Positions 10,788-21,959 of a stretch of 64,000 nucleotides of DNA are shown here, one piece after another. A model generated the notes under the pieces. That model ran no database searches, was not told the origin of the DNA, and saw nothing but the letters and a program-made list of their open reading frames with translations. The stretch is from Adiantum capillus-veneris (taxonomy: Eukaryota > Streptophyta > Polypodiopsida > Polypodiales > Pteridaceae): the NCBI GenBank assembly GCA_014529385.2, contig CM043965.1, positions 15,132,912-15,196,911 of the forward strand. Reading direction: 5' to 3'. Position 1 is the stretch's first letter. Each line of letters starts with the position of its first letter. Position numbers and translations under genes: made by a program.

Positions 10788-10815
10788 AGTATTAGAGTCC
10801 TATGACTCTAATACT
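10788..10815. repeat. Perfect 12-bp inverted repeat with 4-nt loop
   Basis: AGTATTAGAGTC, loop CTAT, then the exact reverse complement. It could form a hairpin in DNA or RNA. No poly-T tract follows, so it is not a convincing terminator. Confidence 0.7.
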
Positions 10816-12750
10816 CACAAAAAACATGATTTGAAGACCATTCCACTTGATTATGGCTTGATTGCATCGTGTGGTGATGCGCGGTCATAGTACATTCACA
10901 ATAGACATAGTGCATGCTTGAGATAGAGAGCTCGAGAGAGGCTTCAGTTCTTGAGACCAAGGGAGAGAGAGCTTGAAGCCTTGAAACTTGAGGGAAAGCC
11001 CAAGAGAGAGTGCTTGAGAGCTTGAGGATAGAGCTTGAGAGCTTGAGGCCCAAACGTGAGGGTAGAGCTTGAGAGCAAGGAAGAGATAGAGAGCCTTGAG
11101 GCTTGTTGCATTTGTGAAGGAAAGGGGTGAGGGGGGAGAAATTTATACGAAAACACACACACCCAAAATCTACCCCTTTATGCTTTCTTACCATTGCTAT
11201 CGTTGGAGGATGTCTCCCCCTGCCGTTCCGGTGATGCCTTGTCAGAACGCCCTGTCGTTCTGGGTCGTTCTGAGCCTTTTCGGGCACTTGTATCCGGGCC
11301 AGAACGCCGTTCCGAAGTTCCAAGCCCTGGTAGGGGTGTTCCTTAGTAACTATGGCATGTATCTCCCGCCTCCAATCCTCCCGTGTCAACAAAAACAAAA
11401 TTCGTTCCAAAAATGCCACCGAACTGCAACTCGGTGTGGCTCTCAATGTGAATGAGTTGGGAGTAGCCTACTGCCCAGGTCAGGGGATAAGTCTGTTGTA
11501 AGGTTACTGAGGGTGAGTGTAAGCAACTCTAAAGGTAGCAATCCAAATGATCAAGAGTGTAGAAGAGCAACTGCACTACCATCCAAGCCAAGCTGCGGGT
11601 GAATCCGAATGTGGTGGCGTGATGCCTGATCTCCCACATCTCGTGGGTAAACTCTCCAAGAGATTCCAAAGCACTGAAGTCCCACTTCAATCTATAGATC
11701 CAAGCAATGAACCTGTCCAAGAAGAGATCCAAGATCCTCTCCTTCAGTCCATGTAGATGCTCCTGTGTAAACAAGTGATCTGACGTGTCGAGGTCAAGTG
11801 GTAAGTGTCTGTCCACCCAAGATGGTGGTGTCTTCTCTAGGAATATCGGAATCCCATATGCCGTGAGCATGGCCATATCTTGTGTGAACTCCTCTGATGA
11901 GTGCATAGGTGTGTCCATAAAAAATCACAAGTCACCACCCCCTCTAGAGTGTGCAACCACCAAATGATGGCTGGAATGAATAGACCTCCCAAGGATCGTA
12001 TGCCCGTAGATGATCAAGCCGATGTTGAAGATACCGTGTACTACAGCAGTCACCAAGAGACCGCATGGACCACCATCGGATGGTGTCCTAGCAAGAGGTA
12101 ACTTCATCCTCTGTGGAAAACACAAGCCATGTGGCTGCTATCCACCCAAAAATGCAATTGCGAGGTGGTGAAACGTTGCTGTCCAGCAATTTTCAGCATG
12201 CTTGTATGCTCCTGGAAAGGTCCAAAGCGTTGCAGAGTAGTATGGCAAGGGTGGTGAATCAATGTCACTTCCCCAGTTGGGCTGAAAACAACAATGGGTA
12301 ATGGCTAAAATCTGAAGAAAACAAAGAGAATACTCCTCGGCAATGCACCGGATGCAAATCCTGGAAGAAACGCAAGATCTATAGGAGCCATCCTGAGCAT
12401 TTCCCCCTTTGTCCTAGCTAAAAAGAACGTAGGTCCATCTCCCAAAAAACACACTAGCAAACCTGAAAACGCAAGGGCCTCCTGTAAACACTGATGGAGA
12501 AAGGGGGCATTCCGTCCATGGAATTGGCTACTGAGGCTAGCGCTTGGGGCCAAGAAGATGATCGCCAGTGGGGGGGAGAAAAAAAACGTTGTTGTCTGGA
12601 TCTCCCTAGACCTCCCTAGATCCCTTGAGACTGTGATCGCTCGCTGAACTGTAGGAAACACCGATGCTTTCCAAAAACGCAGGCTGCTATGATCCCTTGG
12701 GTAGAAAGCCTGATGCGGAGATGCGTCCTTGGATGAGGTAGAGCCTGAAG

Positions 12751-12762
12751 CTGCTGATACCA
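12751..12762 (-). other. Primer-binding site of the split element
   Basis: The minus strand is TGGTATCAGCAG, matching the initiator-Met tRNA complement over TGGTATCAG, directly against the LTR starting TGTGAAATGG at 12763. Confidence 0.7.
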
Positions 12763-12809
12763 TGTGAAATGGGGACTGATACCCATGTGAGAGTGCGCGT
12801 ATACGGGGG

Positions 12810-12900
<91 letters not shown>

Positions 12901-13197
12901 CCACAAACGCAAGATATGGTGAAGAGGGAGAGGTCAACCCCCCATGATTACCATGAGTAGAAGACCCAATACAGAATGATCAGATGGTGGAAGTGGGTAC
13001 GTCCCTGGCTCCCTAAATAGGTGCCCAAGGGGAGGTAGGGCAATGCCTAGAAAAATCCCTCACAACCCAACAAGAAATAAATGAATTATGAGGATGCCCA
13101 GACAAGGTGGGTGGTTGGACAATGCATCCTATATGCATATGAAAAGGGTGGCCAGCCCGGAGGCACACTAGTCGTACATGTATGCCCTAGACCTATT
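12763..13197 (-). repeat. 5' LTR of the split element (main part)
   Basis: It starts TGTGAAATGG beside the PBS and runs to 13197, where the chromovirus interrupts it. The remainder is 19400-19432, ending TCTAACA. It contains a (GA)n tract at 12812-12896. Confidence 0.75.
12812..12896. repeat. (GA)n microsatellite, about 42 units
   Basis: Uninterrupted GA dinucleotides. They create long Ser-Leu or Arg-Glu open frames that are not genes. Confidence 0.97.
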
Positions 13198-13346
13198 CTG
13201 AAGAACACGCTTACTATGTGTGTTTATTCATTCTTAAACTTAGATGAAAACTGAACTCTGAATAGAACTTGATAACAAGAGACTCAGAGACTGAATATGT
13301 TTGATTGATTGAAATGTATTACAAGGGCATTCTTATATAGAATCTG
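13198..13346 (-). repeat. Truncated 3' LTR of the chromovirus
   Basis: It matches 18980-19124 of the complete LTR and stops just after TCTTATATAGAAT. The rest of U3 is absent. It is joined to a 34-bp copy of coding sequence (13348-13381) whose second copy is at 13579-13612. Confidence 0.85.
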
Positions 13347-13349
13347 GGG

Positions 13350-14789
13350 AACATAGGATAAGACATCTGGAATAATTGAATGTCTTCGTTTGTCAATGAA
13401 CTCTTGTAGAAGCTGAGGGTATTGTTGCATCTCTTCATCCATTTGCCATGTAGAATTTGATTCATCAAGATCCATCCACTTGACTATGAATTTTGTAGTA
13501 ATCTTTCGTCTTGTCTCCTTTTGACGAACATCAAGAATAAGTTCTGGAACTAGAATCAAGTGTTCTTCTTCTATTTCTGGAACATAGGATAAGACATCTG
13601 GAATAATTGAATCTCTTGGAATATATTTCTTTAGCCAAGAAATATGAAATGTTGGATGAATCTTTCCCCATGCTGGTGGAAGTTCAAGTGTGTAACTGAC
13701 TATAGAATACTTCTTCAAAAGCTTGAAAGGACCATAATATTTGGGCCGTAACTTTGGAAAGACAGACTTCACTATCTTATATTGATGCGAAGCAACATAT
13801 AGTAGCACCAAGTCATCTTCTTGAAACTCTGTATGGAGACGATGCTTATTTGCTTGCTTTTGATAAGTCTGTCGAACATGTGCCAACTTGTCCTTGATCT
13901 GAATAAGAATATCTTGCATCTCATTATTCAATTGATAGACTGCCAAAGAAACCTTATGTTGTATCACAAAATTTGTAGGAATCAATGGTGTATGTCCAAA
14001 GGCTGCTTGGAAGGGAGTCATGCCAATTGCTGAGTGAAAGGAGTTATTGTAAGCAAACTCCACCAATGGCAAATATTCTTCCCAAGAAGTCGAGTTTGTA
14101 TATAATGTCGTAACATTTCCTCCAATATTTGATTCACTCGTTCAGTTCGCCCATCAGTATGTGGATGATAAGTTGAATTGAATAAAAAATTTGTTCTCAA
14201 TGATTTGAATAAGGAGGTCCAAAAACATCCTGTAAACTTTGGATCTCCATATGAAATGATTGATTTTGGTAATCCATGTATTCAAAATATATGTTGCACA
14301 AATAATGAAGCAATATCTGGTGCTGAAGCAGTAATTCTGCAAGGCATGAAATGTTCTATTTTGGAAAATCGATCCACTATCATCAATATCTAATTATTTC
14401 CTTTTAAAGATTTAGGCAACGTTGTAATGAAGTCCATGCTGATGCTTTTCCATCGTTCTTTTGGAATTGGTAAAGGCTGTAACAATCCTTGTGGTAATTG
14501 TTGTGACGCCTTCATAGTTTGGCAAGAGTGACAAGCTTTGACAAAGTTCACCACGTCTTGCTTCATTTGAGGCCAATAATAAACATCTGTCAATAGTTTG
14601 TACATTTTGTTGATGCCGAGATGAGCAGCATAAGGTACTTCATAATGTTCTTGAATAATCATCTTTTGCAAACGCGAATTATGTGGTACACAAATTTTGT
14701 CCTCATAATGCAACATATCATCTTCTATTGTATATGCTGCAACCAAGTTCATTTCTGTCTGTGTAGGAGTGTTTGTTTGAAGCACTCAA
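13350..14789 (-). pseudogene. pol: Chromovirus integrase with chromodomain
   Basis: The zinc-binding H/H/C/C is visible as EHYEVPYAAHLG and CHSC, the core as SMDFITTLP, then SYGDPKF and HPHTDGRTERVNQ. In chromoviruses the second catalytic residue is the first Asp of SDRD; here it is Tyr (codon TAT). Integrase text continues in another frame from about 14072 (PLVEFAYNNSFHSAIGMTPF) through the GPF/Y region (KYYGPFKLLKK, HPTFHISWLKKYI) to a chromodomain (KFIVKWMDLDESNSTWQ, about 13450-13510), which in this group directs integration to marked chromatin. Stops at about 14390 and a frameshift near 14060 break it. SIIPDVLSYVP occurs twice, before and after the chromodomain. Confidence 0.88.
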
Positions 14790-16230
14790 AAAACTTCAAC
14801 AAAATGTATTCATCCTTAAAACAATGAGGAATATCGAATGTAACTGTGGATATCACCATACTTGTAGCATGAGGCATTCTACTAAGTGCATCTGCTACTG
14901 AATTTTGAAGTCCTGACACATATTCAATGACCATGTGGAAATTTGCCAAAAATTCCACCCAACGTCCTTGTCAAGGATTCATAACTGGTTGTGTAAAAAT
15001 ATACTGCAATGATTGATGATCCGTCTTGACAACAGAGTCAGCTCCCAAAAGGTAATGTTTCCATGTACGATATGCATGGACAATAGCTAGAAACTCTTTG
15101 TCATAGTCTACTAAATAACGGATCTATATAACAGTGAACTTTTTGCTCTTGAATGTAATAATGCTATCATTTTGCATTAATACGCCACCAGAAGCACGAT
15201 CTGAAGCATCTGTCATCACAAGAAATGGTTTTGTAGGATCTGCAATGGCCATGACTGGAGTAGTTGTCAAAGCCTATTTGAGATCATTAAAAGACTTCTC
15301 TGCTTCTGAAGACCAGGTAAGCTTGTCAAACTTCGTCAACTCTAAGAGAGAAGTAGCAATATCCAAAAAATTGTAAACCTTGGTATGATAGAGATTTGCT
15401 AATCGAAAGAATGAGCAAACATCAGATATTGTTGTTGGAAGAGGCCACTCCATAACGATTTTGATTTTTTGAGGGTCAACTACTATTCTATCAGTTGATA
15501 TAACATGACCAAGATTCTCAATCCGATCCTTGAAGAATTCGCTCTTTTTCTTGTTGACATAAAGCGCAATAATCCGCAATACTAAAAACACCAAACGAAG
15601 ATGTTCTTTGTGTTTTGCAATATCCTTGCTAAAAACCAAAATGTCATACAAGTAGATGATGACAAATTTATCCAGATAAGGACCAAAAATTTCATTCATT
15701 AAGGTCATAAATGATGCAGGAGCATTGGTTAATCTGAAAGGTATTACCAAAAATTCATTATGTCCATGTTTTGTTCTGAATGCCGTTTTATACTCATCAC
15801 CTGCTTTGCTTCTGATTTGATGATAACCAGACTTCAAGTCGATCTTCAAAAATAATTTAGCACCCAAAAGTTGTTAAACAATTCATCAATCCATGGAAGA
15901 GGAATTTTTTTTTAATCAGTAATTTGTTTTAATGCACGGTAGTCAATACACAAGCACATTGAACCATCTTTTTTCTTTACCAACAAGACTGGAGCACCAA
16001 AAGGACTTTTACTTAGACAAATGTGACCTTTATCTAGCAATTCTGCCAGTTGTCTCTGAATTTCCTAAGATTTAAAATATAAGACTCGATACACAGCTTG
16101 AGTAGGCGGAGCACTACAAGGAGTTAAATCAATTGGATGATCTACTGGTCTACGAGGAGGTAAGGTGCTCGGAAAATCATCAGGAAAAATATCCAAGTAA
16201 GGTTTATAGAAAGATTGCTCAAGTTAAGCT
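14790..16230 (-). pseudogene. pol: Chromovirus RT and RNase H
   Basis: The pre-RT linker FPDDFPSTLPPRRPVDHPID (about 16125-16190) leads into RT ([43 protein letters not shown]). The catalytic box reads YLYD at about 15654-15665, with Tyr for the first Asp, so polymerase activity should be lost. RNase H follows at about 14950-15270 (VMTDASDRASGG, TWKHYLLGADSVVKTDHQSL, NSVADALSRM). Stops lie at about 14972, 15123 and 15871. Length and order are normal for a chromovirus pol. Confidence 0.88.
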
Positions 16231-17690
16231 GCTAGATTTGGTGCTGTTTGGATTGGAATGTATCAGTTGCAACATCTTCGATGCTACGTATCATTAAAAG
16301 TGATGTGAAGTTATCGGGTTTTTGTACCATCCGTTTAACTTGCAATGCAGAAACGACAGTCATCGGTTGTACGCGGAATAAGCCATTCAAAGTAATAAGC
16401 TGACCATCCTTGCAAATGGGAAGCTGATCGTAGGATCATATTGGTATAACCAGCATTGGCCAAGAATCATATCATAAGTGGATAATGGCATTACTTCAAA
16501 AGTAAGGCTGTCCTTATCATCTTGGACATCAAAGGGCAACTGCTGAACGATTCTGTTACACATCAAAAATGAACTATCTTCTAGCTCAACATTGTACGGT
16601 TGAGTACGAGGAGCAACAGAAGTTGATGCTTGATTTCCATACGAACGTTTGTCCTGATAAGAATTTTGCCAAAAAGGTTGTCGGCCTCGGTGATGTCGAT
16701 TGAAATTAGACTGATCATTTTGAAAATTTGGTCTACTATTGTGCGCTCTCGGACTCCAAACACTAGATCGGAACAAGGAACTAGCAGTTGATTGGGACTA
16801 TGAAACATTAGAATCACTATGTGATCTGTTGCCTGAATAAGAGATGTCACGATGGTTTTGAAACAGGGCACATGATTCAAAATAGGTGATCACCGGCTCG
16901 ACCAAGCAAAAAGTGGTCTCTGTGAAAGTCTCTTAACCGTTCCAGATACGAAATGACATCCTCAACTATAGGAGGTTTGCCTTGTCTACATCATCGCATG
17001 GGGTGGGCTCAAGTACATTGACAAAAAAGTGCAATTTATCATCAGGACTAATGGTCATTATCTCCAAGTTCAGTCATTGGAACTGAGATATGTAAGCAGC
17101 CACATGGCATGTTTGCTTTAAGTGGCACAGTGCAGAACATGCATGAAAATCAGCACTTGCTGGCACAAAGACTTTGCACATTGCACGCTTAAATTTTTAT
17201 TCACGTCAGCGTTTGTTTCCCTGAGGCAACCTGATTTTTCCACCAAAGAAAGGCAGTGTCTTTCAGAAGGCTAGCAGCTAAAGCTACTTTTTTTGTGTTC
17301 CGTTATGTCCAAGTTATTGAAGTAATTGTCCATTTTGAATATCCATTGATCAATCACCCGCTTATGTGACAACCATCATAAGGTTCCAAGGGTTTTATGT
17401 CCACATTTTTTTATTAGATCTCGTGATTAATTGAAATAAATATTTAAGTTTAGGATTATTAATCTCATCAGGTGGATCTTGCATGGGTGATCTTCATCGA
17501 GCACTGATGATGTAGAATTGGCATCCTGCTGAGTTTTCGGCTGTGTTAGGGCTTTGACTTCATTTGATAAGGACTAGAGCATGGACTCGAATTGGGCCTG
17601 TTGTGAAGCTTGGGCTACAAATTGTTGCTGAATAGCGGCCAAGACTGTGGCTCCGTCCACCTGTTGCTACTCTCTCCTTGAGTTCAACAT
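16231..17690 (-). pseudogene. gag: Chromovirus gag and protease relic
   Basis: Gag begins near 17685 (VDGATVLAAIQQQFVAQ) with VIDQWIFKMDNYFNNLD at about 17335-17385, matching chromovirus gag core style, followed by many frame breaks. A basic low-complexity stretch (16580-16780: NRHHRGRQPFWQNSY) leads to the protease C-terminal signature STYDMILGQCWLYQYDP at about 16440-16490. No DTGA-type active site is visible, so the protease N-terminal half is probably deleted. Confidence 0.7.
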
Positions 17691-17720
17691 GACGAGCTCA
17701 CAACTTGTAGCGAGGTGAGG

Positions 17721-18319
17721 CTAGAAAAGACCAACATGTAGGCAAAGTAGGCGGCGTGTGTAGTGGCTCCACGAACTTGGCAATGCCGGGTCATCATCCA
17801 TGAAATCCTCAATCTCGTCGAGCTCTGGAGTCAATGGCGTGTAATCAGATACGACCTCCTCTGCGTGAAAAGGAACCAATGTGTGGGAAGTCTGGATCTC
17901 GGAGAGGTTATCCACGTAACAGACCGGAATGTGGTGTGAGAAGAATGGGAAATGAGTCAAAAGGAACTCGTCATGTGGTACTTTTCCTGGTCGCACCGAA
18001 TGGTAATCCGTCAAATTGACCACCTATGGAACCCGAAACGGCGTTGCGTGATGTGCACCAAGTATTCTCTTTTTGAAGGATTAGGGAGTTTGGGAGAGTA
18101 CGTGGGAGACAAAATCTCTTCAGGAAAGGGAAAAATTGGGACAGGTATTTCGACAAGTTCCGACGTAGGAGAATCTGGAATCCCAAAATTTTTGGGTTCG
18201 GGGGTATCAGGTATTGTGATAACCTCTCGGGGAGGAGGATTTTTGGGAAGGATTTCCTCTGGGATTTTGTCCATGTAAGAGGGGAAAGGAAAAATGACTT
18301 CAAAGTCCTTCTTGGCCAT
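17721..18319 (-). pseudogene. Pro-rich frame upstream of chromovirus gag, unrecognised
   Basis: Two overlapping minus-strand frames (18319-18011 and 18023-17721) join by one frameshift near 18020. The first starts MAKKDFEVIFPFPS and is rich in Pro, Glu and Ile (PKNPPPREVITIPDTPEP, IPVPIFPFPEEI). The second ends in an acidic stretch (LTPELDEIEDFMDDDPALP). It lies between the leader and gag, where no extra ORF is expected in most chromoviruses. It could be an N-terminal extension of gag or an unrelated insert. I do not recognise a domain. Confidence 0.45.
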
Positions 18320-18965
18320 GAGTCACCGTGAAAGAGTGCAAGGGGAATTGAGTGCCAGAAAATGGCTGCATTGCTGGTGGTTGTACGTAATTGAAATGAT
18401 GCAGTTTCTAGAGTTAAAGAGAATGATTTCAATAGAGTGTAAGTGACCATAGGCCGCCCAAAATTTGGTCCACTCCCCCATTTATTAATGATGGCTGGGT
18501 TTTAAAAAAACGTTAGTGTTGACTGGTTGCAACGTTTTCTTATATTTTTTTAATGAGTATACTAGCCAGCAAAAGGGTGCAAATTACAATCAGCGTAAAA
18601 AAAAGAAGTCAAGCGCTGTCAATTTACTGACGTTTTGGGGGAGTGGAACGATGCTGCCACTGCCACTTGGGAAGAGGTGTGGCAAAGAGTTGGAGAACTC
18701 TCTAAGTACTTACTGCACACACAATTCTCCAGGTACACGTAGTGCGCAACTCTTTGGGTACGCCACACTCACACACAATGGTGTCTGCCCTTTTTATTTT
18801 TCTCTTATATTCATAGAATTAAATAAAACAGCTAAGAGTTGCCTCGGCAAATGGACACCATCTTTCCTCTGCTACCATACAACTCACGAGGTGAGGATTG
18901 TGGGAAGTGTAGGCAATGGCAAAGTTAGATAGACGCCAAGTCCAGAGGCCTGAGATTTTTTTTTT
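18320..18965 (-). other. Chromovirus leader
   Basis: Untranslated-looking sequence between the PBS and the Pro-rich frame. Short open frames on the plus strand (18516-18932) show no domain and I treat them as chance. Confidence 0.5.
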
Positions 18966-18976
18966 CTCTGATACCA
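18966..18976 (-). other. Primer-binding site of the chromovirus
   Basis: The minus strand is TGGTATCAGAG, an exact match to the complement of the plant initiator-Met tRNA 3' end, one base from the 5' LTR. Confidence 0.9.
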
Positions 18977-18977
18977 C

Positions 18978-19399
18978 TGTGAAGAACACACTTACTATAT
19001 GTGTTAATTCATACTTAAACTTACATGAAAAATGAACTCTGAATAGAACTTGATAATAAGTGACTCAGAGACTGAATGTGTTCGATTGATTGAAATGTGT
19101 TACGAGGGCATTCTTATATAGAATATGAAGAGACACGATGAAGAGACATGACCATAGGTCAAAAGACATGACTCTCGGCCAATAGGCGTGTCCCTCTACT
19201 GTAGAGTCGTGACCATTTGGCATAGAGGTGCAACCATTCACTAAAGGGGCATGTCTATTTGCCGAATAGGTGCAACTCTTGGGTGAAGAGGCACATCCTT
19301 TCAAGAACAGGGGTCTTTGATCTGGTACATCTTCATATCTGCAAGAGAAACAAGTGAGGAAGGTAATACAAACATAAAGAATACGTCACAATCGTGACA
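18978..19399 (-). repeat. 5' LTR of the chromovirus (422 bp)
   Basis: It starts TGTGAAGAAC beside the PBS and ends GTGACA. A minus-strand TATA (TATATAAG, 19113-19120) is present. U3 (19128-19300) holds imperfect repeats of about 30-35 bp built on AGACATGAC, GGCGTGTCC, AGTCGTGACC and GGCATGTC. Confidence 0.88.
19113..19120 (-). promoter_or_regulatory. TATA box of the chromovirus LTR
   Basis: TATATAAG on the minus strand, about 135 bp inside the LTR from the PBS side, with U3 repeats upstream. It is a plausible Pol II start for the element. Confidence 0.5.
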
Positions 19400-19759
19400 G
19401 CTGTGAAGCAGCAGAGTGGTGTAAGTCTAACATTCCCACGCAAATACTCGTCGATGGCCCCCTTGTGTTCAAACGCCAGTGACAAATTTATCGGATAGAG
19501 CTATGCTTATCAAAGATTGATCATGTGGCTGTGGCTTTTATGAAGAGGCTTGTCGGACATTGTTGGTGGCGCAGAGACAAGGCCCGTAAGGTTCTGCAAC
19601 AATAGATGGACTTGACTTCAGGATGACGAGGTTCTCCAATCATGTGTTGACTAGGGTGCAAGTAATGATAAGGCCATGCAACCATTGTTCACGCACTCAC
19701 GAAAGAAACCGCTCCCGCAATACAGACTTTGTAAACATGTAGTGAAATGTGGTCAAAGC

Positions 19760-20200
19760 TCGGAGATATCTTTGATTGAGACTCTATGATGCGAGCGGTC
19801 ACCCTTCTTAGGCAGTTATTTTCCATCAAATTTAAAGCTCAATTAGTTGCTTTGGTACTTATGAAGTTTCTTGAGGAGTGCGAGATGGTGGCAAAGGCAA
19901 TACACTTACAAATTACAAAGGAAAGGTTAATTTTGATGATCTCATCTCTTTTCTCATTAAGGAAGAAGCCTTCTAAGGCAAGGTTCAAGTTTTGAAAAGT
20001 GATACATGTTGCATAAAAAATAGAAAAGAAGTTTTGGATCCATTGCTAAAAGTGTGGAAAGTGTGGTCATTTGTCTCTGGATTGGACATCCAAAGGTGAA
20101 GGTAAGAGCTATCAAAAGGACAAAGCCAATAGTAAGCTTGATTAGGACAACAGTGACAATGATTCTACCAAGGACTCAACTGAGTTTGCTAGCGTGATAC
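19760..20200 (+). pseudogene. gag: Copia gag scrap
   Basis: In shifting plus-strand frames one sees KVNFDDLISFLIKEE (about 19924-19968), typical of the UBN2-type copia gag, then a zinc-knuckle-like KCGKCGHLSLDW (about 20053-20090) and a Lys/Asp-rich tail. Stops and frame changes are frequent. No integrase or RT follows. Confidence 0.5.
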
Positions 20201-20447
20201 AAACTACATGTACGCTTTGTCGTACGTGTAAAAGGCTGGGAACTTGCCTGTGCACTGTGTGCAACCCTCAAAAGGCTGTAAACACACAGCTAGAGAGTCC
20301 CAGTAAGCTCAAAGAACAATGGTGTGTCACTCACCTCTCGATGCTTTTGTCGTAAAGGATCCTGTGCTGTAAAGAAGAAGGAGTTGCCATCGATGCCGTG
20401 CTCTACCGCCGATGTTGCCGCAATGCTCGATCACACACACACACACA

Positions 20448-20486
<39 letters not shown>

Positions 20487-21959
20487 GCACACACACACAT
20501 ACATGAAGGAGAAGGAGACAAAGATGGAGCAAGAGAACTTCTTAGCTTACACCTCAGAGAATAAGGATTTTTAGGTCAAATGGACCTTTCATAAGAGTTT
20601 GGCCCATTCACACATGGGCACCCACAGTGGCCGGTCATTGCACAAATATTGTAACAATAAGATAAGTGGTGCGCCTCTCATTGGCGATCACCTACACACC
20701 TATTGGACCGACAAGCCCGGTCCATGAATCTACCATATAAATAATATGGCGTCCGCCATAGGTGATAGGGTGTCCGTGAGGGTTAACATGCGCCCCTACT
20801 TGATGTAGATTCCATCCTTGGAAGCTATTGAGATGAAGCTCGTCCGTCGAGGTGGAAGAGCATTTGAGATGAATTTCCTTAGCCTTCTTTAGTCGCTACA
20901 AAATCAAACAAAATTGGCACAGTAATTGCATTCTCATATACAATTAAAAAGCATATGCAGTTGTAGGCAGACAAATTGATTGGTAACAAAATATTAAATA
21001 ATTTCTCAGCAATAAACATTGAATTGTAATATAATCAAATACATAAACAGTTGTAAAGGTCAAAAACTAAACAAGTCTAGGGTCACTAATTTAATGATCG
21101 AAAGGCACTAGAGGTAAACTATTAATACCATGGGCAAGCTTCTCAATTTTCTCTGGTCAATTAAGTTGTTTAATCGCGAGAGCCAAGTATTTCATGTCCG
21201 AGGGCTAACTAGAGGCTATACCTAGAAGACCTTGTAGTCACCACCTGATTTATTTTCTTTTCTTTGACCCCCCAAAGTCTTTTGACATTGATTCAATTTT
21301 GATGTGTCTGCTTTTGTATGCCTTGGAATTTTTGCTTTTCAAGGAAAAGCGCCCACATTGGGAATCTCTAGGGCTCTAGTACCATAGGTGATACATGTGA
21401 GTGCAGTACCAATCAAGCTAGGATTTCTCTTCCAGCTTAAGATTTTACATTGTGGGACTTTTGATTTTTTTGTTTGTTCCTTTTCAGCATTTTAATTTTA
21501 TAACTTTGAGGGGTCATATAGCATTGTTACCCTCCCCATGCTCATCACATTAGTAAACTCCCTTTACAATACTTAAGCTAAAGGTCAATAGGGACTAAGC
21601 CCACTAGAAAGCCCTAGTACATTGCACACAATGCTGCCTAAATTGGATTAAGAACCTAAAGTAACCATTGATTATTAGGAAGGCATTCCCCATGGTATTA
21701 AGAGAAGATCTCTAACTCCTAACTTGGTCAAACTAGCTTAGTCAGACTGCTTAATTCCGAAACCTAGACAAGGTATTATGACCGAAAATTATAGTTTGCT
21801 AGATTCCAAAAACTGTGGTTTTTTTCTTCTTGACACCCTTGACTTGGATAATACTCTTAGATAGAGATGGCTTTCCTAACTGACACCACACCCCATATGA
21901 TAGCAGCTTATACTAAACACCCCTATCCAATAAGGCGTTATATAGAACTTTTCCATAGG
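20201..21959. other. Unassigned AT-rich stretch with a possible LTR
   Basis: No coding domain seen. A candidate minus-strand LTR may span about 20323-20791: it ends GGGTTAACA and is followed by TGCGCCCCTACTTGATG, which on the minus strand looks like a polypurine tract after pol-like text. I found no second copy to confirm it. The remainder, to 21959, is AT-rich without visible repeats. Confidence 0.3.
20432..20500. repeat. Compound (CA)n(TC)n(CA)n microsatellite
   Basis: CA at 20432-20449, TC at 20451-20485, CA at 20489-20500. Confidence 0.95.

Larger units (their letters stand above)
9878..12750 (-). other. Internal region of the split element, no recognised gene
   Basis: Open stretches exist (for example 11529-11918 minus, 129 codons, starting MDTPMHSSEEFTQ), but none matches a family I know. 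Two copies of a coding-like segment occur: the minus strand reads LPLARTPSDGGPCGL at about 12060-12105 and LPIDRTPSGADPCGL at about 10385-10435. Region 10918-11100 is low-complexity GAGCTTGA-rich, and 10660-11410 is rich in GAACG/CGTTC words. No gag, RT or integrase motif was seen. Confidence 0.45.
13198..19399 (-). mobile_element. Ty3/gypsy chromovirus with chromodomain, minus strand
   Basis: Minus-strand order: 5' LTR (19399-18978), Met PBS, leader, a Pro-rich frame, gag, protease, RT, RNase H, integrase, chromodomain, shortened 3' LTR. RT before integrase plus a C-terminal chromodomain defines the chromoviruses. LTR text (TGAAGAACAC...CTTATATAGAAT) is shared by both ends. Multiple stops, frameshifts and altered catalytic residues show that it is inactive. 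It is inserted in the LTR of the split non-coding element. Confidence 0.9.
9745..19432 (-). mobile_element. Non-coding LTR retroelement, split by a chromovirus
   Basis: The right LTR (12763-13197, completed by 19400-19432) and the left LTR remnant (9745-9867) share over 100 bp (GGTGGGTGG...GTGTAAG...TAACA). Reading on the minus strand, a Met-type PBS (12751-12762) adjoins the right LTR, and a polypurine tract (TTGAGAGGGG) adjoins the left LTR at 9868-9877. The internal 2.9 kb has no gag or pol that I recognise, so this looks non-autonomous. The chromovirus at 13198-19399 sits inside the right LTR; the interrupted phrase CCTAGACCT/GTGAAGCAGC is intact at 9825-9845 in the other LTR. Confidence 0.75.

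Noticed and set aside
10808-11446. 212-codon minus-strand frame
   Set aside because: Dominated by low-complexity GAGCTTGA repeats giving Leu/Ser-rich text; no domain and no sign of selection.
12305-12960. Long Ser-Leu and Arg-Glu open frames
   Set aside because: They are translations of the (GA)n microsatellite. The same applies to frames at 20324-20521, 22837-23089, 26501-26788 and 46385-46703.
18516-18932. 138-codon plus-strand frame in the chromovirus leader
   Set aside because: No recognisable motif, opposite to the element's sense, and not supported by repeats elsewhere.
20323-20791. A complete LTR with TG...CA ends
   Set aside because: The right end and a polypurine-like tract look plausible, but I found no second copy or primer site, so it is only mentioned in the region note.
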